This document shows positions 23,101 through 35,100 of a stretch of 64,000 nucleotides of DNA, piece after piece. Position 1 is the first letter of the stretch; each line of letters starts with the position of its first letter. The notes below the pieces were generated by a model that was not told the origin of the DNA, did no database searches, and worked only from the letters and a program-made list of their open reading frames with translations. The position numbers and the translations under genes were made by a program. The stretch lies in the NCBI GenBank assembly GCA_002633005.1, contig NMRA01000058.1, positions 225,585 through 289,584 of the forward strand, written 5' to 3'. The DNA comes from Phoronis australis (Eukaryota; Phoronida; Phoronidae).

Positions 23101-26100
23101 TCAGCGTGGACCAAGCGATTCTGTCCGGGGCCACTCTGTGTTCTGCCCACTTTGAGGAGTCGTGTTTCGATTCCAATAAAAGGAGATATTACGATGAAGG
23201 CCTGGTTCAATAAAGGACAATATTTACTATTCAGAAACATCGGCTCTTTATTCAGAATCGTCTGTTGGATGACTGGGTTGACTGGCCGAGCCCGAGGCCG
23301 CTTCTCTCGCGGGATGATCCAGTTCGTAAGGCCTCAAAGTAGAAAAGTACGCAGCTGAAAACATATTAAACTCGTTCTCGCTTTCGTGAAACCCCATTTC
23401 GTCATCCTGGCCACCATTCTCGTACGTTTCTTCATAGTATTTGTTCATTTCTTGCCCATAATCGTTGTCGCTTTCAAATTCCTTACTCTCCGCCGTTGTT
23501 CAATGCTAGTCGCTGATCTCTTGTGTTCAACCCATGATGTCACATGGCGGGAAATGTGAAAATTGGCAAAATTGAAAAAGAAATCAAAATTTCGAGCTAA
23601 TGACACAAAATAATCATGGATTTGGCTAAATTTTACGTCATACATTTAGTCTGTGGCCACCGGTAATTCGAAATGTGCAAAAATCCATGGTGTGTACTGT
23701 TTAAAGAGCAATTTCTAACAGAGTTTTGGGGAAGTGTGCCTGAAACATGTGAAAGTTAGATATGACTGATCAGTCAACACTTTAGATATGTTTCGAAGCC
23801 AACAAGGTTTGGACATTTTTCTGTGATGGTATGTAACATCAAAGGAGAATGCCACCCGATTTAATTAAGTCTTTTTTACCCTCTTAATCGGTCTATATCC
23901 ACACTACCTCTTATATGGTCGACCTCACCTTGCCGAGAGGTGTCGTGTTAACCTGTGAGGAAGGTGTGAAACAACACAGCGACGTCTGTGTTTCGTCTGC
24001 AGAGTGAATGCTGCTATGTTGCGGTGCATCGTTCCTGCTCTTCCGAACTATGAAACTGCGAAGAAAGCGGGTACATCGTTTTTTCGACTTCCTCGAGCTT
24101 AGGAAGTGGCTCGCGGTAGTGAAGAATGAAAGATACGCTGTTAATAGCAAGTATGAGGCCGTGAAACATCTCCGTGTCTGTGGCCGGCATTTCGTCGACA
24201 GTGACTTCTCTGACAAATTCCGGCTTACCAAAGAACTATCCATACGTTCTGTTGCCTGTGAGTGTTGACGGTGCCTCTCTAGTATTTCTTGATCAGTTCG
24301 ACCTGATAGCCTGTGATTAACCTAATGATCCGACCAGTGAAGTCTTCGTCGGATGAGCTCTTGACTAAGTCGGGATTGGCGCCGGGCGAGTTGCCATGTA
24401 GACTTTTATTATTCTGTGTTCCGTTTCAAAATGAATTATTCTCATCCTAACCAATGCTTATATGCAACTGAACCAAAGTCTGTCTCATTAGATACAATTT
24501 GTAATGCCTTGGAGTGCTCGTGAGTGCAAATGTTTCGAGAAGCCACCAATGCCCACTGTGTTATACTGTCTTTTGATGCCGGCAACAAAGGTAATTGACC
24601 AGGCACCGAGGCCGTGTGAGCGCTTCAGTGTTTGCTGACAGAAAGCTGTTGTGAAACAATTACTCGATTTTATATCCTATGGTCACATGATAGGGGAATC
24701 TTTATTTAGAAATACAAAAACATTATTCAAATCATTGTTACTGTACCTTTGCCCTGATGGTCTGTGGAAGGGGAAGCCGACTTCGTGGCCCCCGACAAGT
24801 AAGTAGATTTTCAGCTTCGTGGCTAATTCACATAAATAATTACGTGCACATTATTTCTTTGGCTCAGTATTGTAGTCTTTTCGTGACTGAAGGTTTAGTT
24901 TCCAACTCAAGCTGGTTTATGTTCATGCCAGTCCTGGCGGCCGCCACGGGCCTGATCGGGTTCCGAGCCACTGGCCGGGATAACGAGTCAGTCTGGCCGC
25001 GACGCTGGGCCTAGGGATCGGGTTCCGAGCCACTGGCCGGGATAACAAGGTTTTGTGTGTTTAGAACTCAAAATATCACATGTATAAACAACACAGATCC
25101 AGGTTCTCCTGTCTGTATTCGACGGAAGAATACTTCGAATTTATCTCCGCACTGACCCCAAACTCTTGCTACGGACCTTGGTAAATTGGCCTGCCGAACT
25201 TTGTAGGCTACAGTGTGTCCAAATACCAGTAAATCCATAACAGCGAAATAAAACAACACGTTTTTATAAGAAGCCGGTGTGTTTTCAAGGGTTTTACATC
25301 CAAGTTTGATGATTTACTGGTGTTAAACGATGAATTCAAGCGATAAGCTGACACCAGTAACCCGTGTTGTGAACTGCTGAACAGACTGCCTGTGAAACCA
25401 ATGACGTCATTGGATAATTTCAACACCTCCAACTGCCGTCAGGTGTCAGGTAATGCAACTAAACGTGCCCTTATTGAGTAGAACTACTCAATCTAAATTG
25501 ATACAAAATAGGTTGTTTTTTGGGTGGCATTCTCCTTTAAGACATGTTTAGCTATGACAGATTTCCTGGAAGTGGTCCCAGTATTGTAAAATTTACCAAT
25601 GAAAGTACAATCATGGTTAGATTAAATGTTTTTTTGCGTTTTCTTTGTTTCAGCGCTTTCATCAATGGTGTCAGAGACCTGGGATCGTATTTCAGGGAAG
25701 ACACGTTGGTGTCGGTAAGTCAGGTTATCCTAAGCATTAGAACTTGATGTTGTTAGTGGTTGGTTTGGTATTAATATCACAACATTATGAGGTACAGCAT
25801 ATTGTTTTTACTGTTGAATTTTTTGCTAACAGAACCATAACTTTTGGAACTTGAAAGGACTCTAATTACGGTTTTGGCCAATTAGCAGTTATTAAAAACG
25901 GCATTCCTATCTCGTTCTCTGAAACAACATAATGCACTGAAACCCTTGTGCCAAATTTGAAAAATCCTGTCAAAATCTGCTTAACAGTCAAGCGTGACCT
26001 ATGTTTCAGGCGATTTATGTGACAACTTTTGGGAAAGACCACCCATCAAGAACCTTAAATATCCTATCTGTGTCAAAGAAATTATGAGTTTTTGTTTAAA

Positions 26101-29100
26101 ACTTAAAACCTGCTTCTGTCATTCACGTAGAACACCAATGGTGCAGGTGACACTCCACAGGGTTCATTATTCTTTTATAGATTCATGGATCTAAACAAAT
26201 GAGTGTATGAGTGTTTTTGGTACTGATTGTGATATTTTGTAGTCTGTGGAAAAGCTTTCACAAGGAAAATTACCCTGGTATTCAGTACACAGTATGGTGG
26301 ACAAGTGAAATTTCATTTGGTCATTTTTTCTTAAAAGATGTATACCACCAACTTTACGTTTTTCCTTGTTTAAACTTTGTAATCACAGCTACCACTGACT
26401 GATTTTTGGCATGCACAACAATGTTAGAAAAAATGAAAAATGGCAATTTTGTCAAATATTTTTGTTCGAGATTGGTGAGATTTTGCCACACCTGTAAATG
26501 TGATCACTCCAAATGAGAGCAATTTGCTTTGAAGTTAGAAATCTCCATCAGATGAAGTTACTAAAATGTCCTCACTACTGGCAAGTTTTCATTGTTTTCT
26601 GAAGGATAGCATTGCAGAGTTCATAACAATCTGATTATCAGTACAGAACATGATCAACATTTCACTTTTTATCTAGAAGAATCATCAAGAAAACAGAAAT
26701 ACATCCTGTGTTACCTGTTAGTTGAAGCAGTTCTGAGAATAGCAGCCAGGGCACGCCTATCATAATAACTACTACAAAATCCCACAAACAAAACCTAATT
26801 TGCAAGTGTACCACTGACAGCATTCAAAAACAATTCCTTCTTATATATCATGAGTTTGCTGGTATTTATCACAGTGAGGAAAATGGCTCACACACATGGT
26901 TAACAGCTTCTTTCTCCGATTGTTTGAATGAAATTCTGTCAAATGTGCCAGCTCGAATTTATTGATGTATCCCTATGAGCTTTCGATTGTTTTTTAACAT
27001 GAATAGTTTCTTGGTATAGTAAAAAATGTGCCCGTACAGTTTCAACTCCAAACGAAAAGAGTTTCCAAAATCAGATAACAAGTTCGTTATTGTTATGGCG
27101 TTCTTGCAATCTTTTGTTGGCGCTCACAGGTCATAAACCAAATGTGTATGGGCATTACAGTAAACACACTTCCCTTGGGGAGCACATCAGGAAAAATGAC
27201 ATCGTATTTAGGCTAATATTTATCGTATTTCTTTGGGGAAAAAAATGACCACAGCAAAAATTTTCATGGATAATTCAATTTGGCAAACCAATTTGATAGA
27301 AAAAAATGGTTTTAATTCTGTTAGTTACATCGCAAACAATACCATGTTTGTTGATAGTTCACAAATCAATTTTTGAAGTTGGTGCTTGTCCAAACAAGAT
27401 TTTAAAACCTGACCTCGTTTCCAAAAAGTAGGCCTACTCTGCAACCATAGCTGTCAAGACGTTTCTCACAATGTCATTATGGTTTAATCTAGGAACCCCT
27501 TTCAAATCCTTTTGAAACAGGCCCTCGAATATTTTCAAAATCATTTCATTTATGGTTCAATATTTTCAACAGGCTTCTCATAATGTGCAGCGAGTGCAGT
27601 TTTAAAAGGATTGTCTAATGATCAGAGAGAAGTCGTTAAGTGTGTGAACCATTTCGTCCCTGTGACAAATACTATGCAAACTTGGGAAATATGACATCCC
27701 TTTCATAAAATGTAACTATGGTACATTCTGGCATGTGCAATGAGGTAAATTGTAACAATTACAAAAATATGTAAAAACCTGTTATATTATAGGGGAGGCC
27801 AAGAAATGAAAATGTAACAATGACCTACATTTTAAGAATTCGTTACATTTTACAGTATCAGTGCATTTCTGAGATGTAATGTTCCAAAGTTAACCAAATT
27901 TGGACATTTTTGTAGGGTCCAACATAATTTTAACTTGAGCCAACATTTTTAACGCAGTCTTTTAGATGTTTGTTTTCAACAGAGTAACAGTCCTTGCGAC
28001 TGTATTTTCTCATTATTTCTTTGACTGTTAGCAGTGCATGATGTATTTCTATTAGACAGAGATCGCATACCAAAGTCAGCCATTACAGGAATGCTAAAAA
28101 CAAAAACAGCACAGCTGTTCAGCATGGCAGTTAGCTATTCAAAGTCCTATTCTATTGGAATGTGCTTCTGACAGGTTTTCATGGTTTATTTAGCTTAGGT
28201 ATTTCTTGTACATGTTCAGTTTAAAGTTATTATTGCTACCTCTTGACATATATTTACAAATCATCCCAGCCCAATTTAATCTTCCCCATTGGTTAGTTTT
28301 ATATTTGGTGCACATTCTGATTGGTCGAATAGGTTCACTTGCATGTTATATGTTATATCTTTATACTATCACACCAGAGCTTTTAATTCATCATACCGAA
28401 CACAAGTATTTTTCTCTACGAACCGCCTCGGGTTTTATCTATGTACAATAAAAGCCCACATATTCCTGGGTTATATAAGATCTGTGTTTTATTAAATATG
28501 TGATGTGACATGAATTTGCTATTTGTTTATTATTCTAACTTGGGTTTTAATTATTTCAAATGGATCTGCTCCAGTGTTGGTCATGTACTCTTATGATTTG
28601 TTTACTTTCTTGAGGCTGAACTGTATCTTGGAATCTATCCACATGTTCTTAAGAGGATGACAGAGTGTTCACACAAACATCCCAGAGCGAAATAACCATT
28701 TCCTAATATTGCATCATTGTGATGATGATCGAATTTATTATGATTTCCATTAGTTGAACTTGGTGTAATCAGGAAAACAATCTTAAGAACTGTTCTTAAG
28801 ATAGTTTTCGTGAGTCACTTAGTTCAGTTGACTATAAGGTGTGACTTGCCTTTGGTGAAAGCTGGTGTGTTTAACTTAACTCGTCTTGGAAACAGGAGTT
28901 CATCAATAGTAAAACCTCTATCTGCCATAACTTTTTCTTTAGGTAAAAAGTATTCCAGAAATCCAGATTTTTGAACAATGTATAGTAAGAGTGACAGACA
29001 AAATGCTACCATCTTGAAGTCTGTTTTGTTGCATTTCTTGTACACTGTGACCACTGACCCCTACAGGACATCAATCTGTTCAGCTTCTTGTGGAAGTTTG

Positions 29101-32100
29101 CATTCTGCTGTGACTTTTAAGTGAATTTTTATTTATGGGGAAACTATGCCCAGGTTCTAATGCCTGTACACAAAATCTAACTCGAAATTATTTTTGATTC
29201 TATGTGTTCTACTTTTGTGCTTACTTCTGAGATAAGTAACTTATATTCTTTGTGCGAGAGATGGTTTACATGAGTGACTCTCTTACTTAATCACCCCGGT
29301 GTTGTGGTGTTGACGTTAGAAGTTTGAGTCTGACCTCGCAATTTCCAGTTTTTACTCAAGTTTTTAGCTTGAACCTGGGAATCATCAAGTTTGAATGTGG
29401 ACTAGACTTATATCACCATAAACCATAACATAATCAAGCAGAGAAAAATGGGCACTTATCCGAAAAACAGGCACTTATCCTCAGTTCAAACAACTGTAAA
29501 ACGGAAAATATCAACAATAATTTCGAGTTTGATTTGTTTTAGTGCAAACGTTAGACACTCGGCTCTGATTTGGTAGACATTTCAATATCCAGAAGCAAAC
29601 CCCCACACTACTTGAGTCAGATACTATTCCAGCATCATTCTAAGCTTTCTTGGGAACCTTTCTCTCTATTCTGTAGAATTTTTTCACCTTAAGCTTGTAG
29701 TATTTGATTCCTGTTGTTAATCCATGTTTATCTCGTGTTCATTTATGCATCAGGAAGAGAGGGTTTTGGCTGTAAGTAGCAAGCTTTTGACATTGCATTC
29801 CCATGTAAATATTGTAACACTAATTAGTTTTGTATTCCAAAGTTCTACTAACTAGATACTACAGGATGCTCTCTGATATACCTATTAATGCTAACTTGGT
29901 AATTTATTTCCTGACTCATAGCGAAAGTTTGCACTTACCCAATTTTTGGTTAAAACGGTTTTGACCAAATGGAGCTTAATAGAGTTTTGACTGGCTGAAG
30001 CTTCAATTTTAATCACTAATTTACAAAGCTCAACCGGGTCTTTTAGTACTCAGCTTGTCACCGACTTTGGTGTTATTGATAACAAAGCCTACTACCTTCG
30101 TATTCTAACAGAGTTGTCCTGTTTTGCTGTAGAATTTCTTCAGAAAAAAATTGCAAAAACAAGATTCTATAATAAATTAAGTGGTCACGTGCCTTCTTTC
30201 TGAAGTTGCTTTGCTCATCCCTATCCACACTGGTGTCTATGAAAGCCTGAACACAAGTTGCATGTTTAAACCTCCTCTGGACAACGTGAACTTTTGGTAA
30301 AGTTAGTGAAAGCCTATTTTGCTAGTTACAGTTAAAATGGCAAATAACCAAAAGGTTAATGAGTGGCTGTTTTTTTTTTGTGAAATGTTGCACTGTTGGC
30401 TATTAAGCCAGGATTGGTTTAACCTATATCTGTATGACTGAATTTGCAGATCATCAAAACTCTCACTTTTCCATTTCATCCAAAAGTATTGATGTGTTAT
30501 GCATTGCTTTATAATATACCACTTACTGTGGGTGTATCTATTAAACCGTTTGGAGGATCTTTACTTAATTTAGCAAGTGTATTTATATGATGTTGTCAAT
30601 GGATGACGACGACTTTCAGACGGATCTGACTAGTGGTGTGCCCCCTAGTGGCAATTTTAGTTTTTTACGTTTACCAGTCTGTATCTTCAAAGGTCCTCAA
30701 CAGATTTTCATAAAATTTTGAATACAGGCATCTATTGATGAAATGATGTTAGCATCCTGTTTTTGGATGAATCGAGGTATTGTGCGTCACCTGGTGGCCA
30801 TTTTTTCCTGTTTTCAAATCTTGATTTTGGCGTCCGCACCTCGATCAACCAATTTATTCTAGGTATGGCTTTGAAAATTGGCATATATGTTTTCAGTGTG
30901 AAGAGGACGTTTGATGATGGCGACTGACTACTGTGGCGCCTCCTAGTTGTAGTTTTGTTTTGTTTTGCGCCCATAATTGTATCTCCAAAACCCACTGCAG
31001 GATCTTTATTAAATTTTGTAAGTGAATTTATATGAAGATAACAACAGACGACGACTTTCAGGCAGATGGAACGGACGCTGTGCCCACAAGTGGCAATTTC
31101 ATTTTGTTCTGTTTTCCTTTTTTCTCTGAAGTTCTTTGACAATTTTAAGAAGTATGGCATGTACCCATTTTTTGATAGATTGTACATTTTTGCGCCATCT
31201 AGTGGCCATTTTTATGATACAAATAAATAACCCCAAAAGCACACCATTTGCGATGCATTCGTGGGCGCATTTCAACGCTCCGCGTTGCTCTTGTAAGTAT
31301 TTTTCATAGGTGATTGCAATGGATATTTGGCCCCAAAATTGAGGTGTCGAGGCCCTAGTAATGCCAATTTTTGTTAAGTCTTTCACATTTCATCTAATAA
31401 CTTTTTAACTAATTTGAACCCTTGTTAAAAGTATATTTTTTCAGAGTTGTTCATGAGCTGAAAAATATTAGTCCAGGTCTTAAAACCTAACTCGAATGGT
31501 AACACCTGCCAATGTGACTCTTAGAATTAGAAGATGTTTGCAGCATCACTTCATACAGTTCAAGGCAATGAGTTAACAGCTATAATAAACAGGACTCAGG
31601 TTTAACTAAATTGGACCCAATTTTAAAGCACACGTTACATTATAGTGCCACCAGAAATCTAGATGCTCATGAACAACACAGGCACACAGTAAATCTCTAG
31701 GTACGTAACTTTGTGATATTTTCTGTGTTGCATCCAAAGTTATCCCAAGCTCAGGTATTCCATGCGATGGATACATCATTAGCCTTCATTTTTTATGGCT
31801 GTTATGTTCATTATCCAAAGGAAAATCAAAATTCTGAAACATTGTTTTCTCTGCCATGGACCATAAAATATGTGTGCTAAATTTTAGATACATCAATGTT
31901 CAAATTTTGACTAAAAGCTTCAAAAATTGACATGTTGACATCTATTTGTCAGTTATTGACATGACATGAAGTTGCATAATTAGTGCACAAATATAATGTT
32001 TGTAAACAAATGTTATTCATAGCAATGGAAAATGTAGAATAGTTTTATACAATTCGTAAATATTGAATTTTTTGATCAAAATCTATGAAGGTTAACAATA

Positions 32101-35100
32101 ACTTGGAATTTCTGAGCCGTAGTGTTTGCTGCAGTATGGAAATGTCAGTGTGAAAGATTACTATGTGCATGTTAGTCTTTTAATAATTTGAAGTCGTGCT
32201 AATGTTTAAACATTTACGTTTCAGGACACGCTGGAAAGATTTGCTCATGGCATGAAAGAAATGAGCAAGTTTCAAACAGTAAGTTGTTTTCATTTGTTTT
32301 ACAGCTCCTAAAGTTACCGTAAACGTTCGGGTTAACGCCCATGCTCACTTAACCGCCCATCTCCTACTTTAGGCAGATTTAACCGCCCACTGCTCGGTTA
32401 ACCGCCCCTCTGCGATTTTTGAAGATTTCCAGTTAAGCACCCACCTCTCGATTAAGCGCCCACCTCTCGATTAAGCGCCCATCCCCGACATTTTAAAGAG
32501 CTGGAGGCCCAAGTTCAGTGTCAAATAAACACCCGGTCAGCTTAAACCTACTGTCAAGCCGTTCTAGCTGTTCTCTTTTGATGTGCGACTTTGGTGTGGT
32601 GCACGTGCGTGAGTTCCCACGCTCTGGAGTGCAAGTTACCTTGACTGCACATGTGATTGACAGGTGATTCATATGCGCATGCTCTTGAGAATCTGTTTGC
32701 TGCTGTCGTTAGCCATAAAAAAACGAGACGCATATTGAACAGGGCTGATTAGGCTACTTGCTGACATTGCACTCAAACAGCGGGTCCGAACAGTGCCGCA
32801 GTACAATATTGTAGGTTATATAATAGGATAATCTGGAAATCTTGCATGTAAAATAAAAATGTGTTTTTCCACCACAAAATTTGATTAATTGAACCTTAAA
32901 CAATGTATAGAAACGTCGCTGTTTTGTGACGTTTTATCACACATGTATGCCACGGCCCATACATTGGGAATTTCAGGTCGCATGTTATGACTAAATACAA
33001 GATGACCAAAATCTTGGCTTGCATTTTCAAAATTCAGGTCGCCAATGCAACCTGCAGCTCGTTATGCCTAGTCCTGTTCCCAACAACACCGACTCAGTAA
33101 GGACGCTTTGCTCGTTGGAACAAACCACTGGTGCCGGTTACCCGAATAATGGGGCTTTTCGTCTTCGAATTATTTTTACCGACGCAGGTACTTGTGCATA
33201 AAGTACTTCTTTCTCAGACTGTACTATACGGGTTCATTAGACTCATCCCATTCATAGTGTTAGTATTTTTTAACATTAAAATATTAAGCACTTTTTTGAG
33301 TAATGCCTTTGGGGTTACTTTTGATTGATGATTGGCTTATGTCTGCCAACCTCCGCCGGGTGGTCAGCCGTAGAACGTTACGTTGAAAATGTCATTGAAT
33401 AACGGAGCCTCGAACATAAGCATCCCAAACCCCCAAAAATAACACTTGAAGTAGTTTCTTAAACTTTAATTTTATTACAAATAGTTTAAAACTGCTCTCC
33501 AACTCAGAACTTGACAACTAACTCGTGACTCTGCTGTGACCTACGCAGCATGTGAAGCTTTCACGCGCACACTTTGCACTGCTACCACGTCAGTGAGGAT
33601 AGTTGCAATCCAAGTGGAGCGCTGCATAGTCACTGGTCGTCTGCGCTCTACATGTACAGCTCTAACAAGACGGCAGGACAGCATGGGCTATTACTCAGCA
33701 ATTTTGTAAATTTAACTGAAATAATTAATCTGAGAGCAACAGAACCTTTGTTTGGATCATCCGCTCTTTTGACATTTTTACCGTCATTTGGCGACATGGC
33801 GAAAGCTCGGAAAAGTGCTACGCGTTCCAACTACGTGTGGGGACTGGGATCATGAAGTAAGATTAACCGCCCAGGGTGGTTGTCTGTTGTAATAAGCGCC
33901 CATGTTCGGTTAATCGCCCACCCCTGATTTCTTGAAATTTCACGTTTAAGCGCCCATGTCTGGTTAAACGCCCACCCCCGAATTTTTGGGTTTGCCAATT
34001 TAACTGCCCAGGGTGTTAACCCGAATGTTTACGGTATATCGGCTTTATAGATGTAAAAAATAAAGTTATGCACAGTGCAAATTTAAACACATTCATTAAA
34101 TTGCATAGGACTAATGATCTTTCTCCAGAACTGCCTCTCTTATCACTTGGAAAGAGTAAAATTGGTACCAACAATGTAAGAATAGTGTCCATCTGGTAGA
34201 GCTGACTGGATGATGGCTTGAAAATTTGACTCCAAGGAGTAAAACATGGAAGATCATAGAAAAGTTGCAATTAGAGGCAAGTGCAAAATTAATCATCCTC
34301 TTCGATCTGCAATGAATTTGAATTGGGTTTAAACCTACATCAGTTGCAATAACTTTTTTCATTTTTATTTTCAGATCTTACTTGACCAAGCGCACCGATC
34401 AGTGTGTAAAAACCTGAAGTCCTTTATTACCAAGTGAGTAACTTAATCTTTGCTGCCTGGGCACGGCAGTTTATGGTAAACAAAAGATCGTAATTCATAG
34501 TCAATCATGTACTGTGGTTCACAAACATATTTTTGATATAGCTGTTACTAGCATTTTTTGTTTTTAATTTAACTGTTGTTTAACAGTCTTGTTACCTTGA
34601 ATTGCTGATTGGTACCTAGCGTACTCCAACTACTCCAGATAATCTTATTAAAATCCATACATAGGTTTCCTGTTTCAACTTATTTCTTACTCAACATATT
34701 TATCTCCTTAACAGAGTCACATGGCAGAGGTAACAAATGTCTTTTCCTATTTTGCATTAAAGGCTTCACATAAAAAACAGCATCCAAAGTTTATTCTTAT
34801 GTGCAGCAGAAGATGCCTGTACTTATTCTTAAAAAGAAAATGAAATGAGAACACAGGAAATACCCTTCTTGTGAATTTGGTTGAGTATGATGATGTTATT
34901 ATAAATAAGGATTATCAATCTCCTTAGGTACCGTGTGTTGGGTGACATCACATGACCAATAGCCCAATCAGATTTAATTTGGGGCATCTTACCCAAACGT
35001 GGGAATGTATTATGAATTCAAATGTAGTGTCACAATTTAGCACGGTGATATGACATAAGTAAGAATTATTAGACAGTGTCACTAAACAGTTTCATCAGGA

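Larger units (their letters stand above)
22872..23533 (+). mobile_element. ISL2EU-like deletion derivative with convergent ORF ends
   Basis: A perfect 14-bp inverted repeat (gggttgaacacaag at 22872-22885, reverse at 23520-23533) is flanked by AT on both sides. A 2-bp AT target duplication is typical of the ISL2EU lineage of Harbinger-type transposons. The left part encodes a THAP start on the plus strand, and the right part an acidic C-terminal-like segment on the minus strand. That is the arrangement expected if the middle of a two-gene element were deleted. At 662 bp it is non-autonomous. Confidence 0.6.

Noticed and set aside
24757-25014. 85-codon ORF over GC-rich repeats
   Set aside because: It covers the 31-bp direct repeats and shows no domain.
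28206-28451. 81-codon ORF with hydrophobic segments
   Set aside because: It lies inside an LTR also present at 60721. It is not a membrane protein gene.
29285-29345. tRNA-like SINE
   Set aside because: Only a weak B-box-like ttgagtctgacc. The A box is not convincing.
30732-31187. 151-codon minus-strand ORF
   Set aside because: It runs straight through several units of a tandem array, and its peptide has no domain. The openness follows from the repeat.
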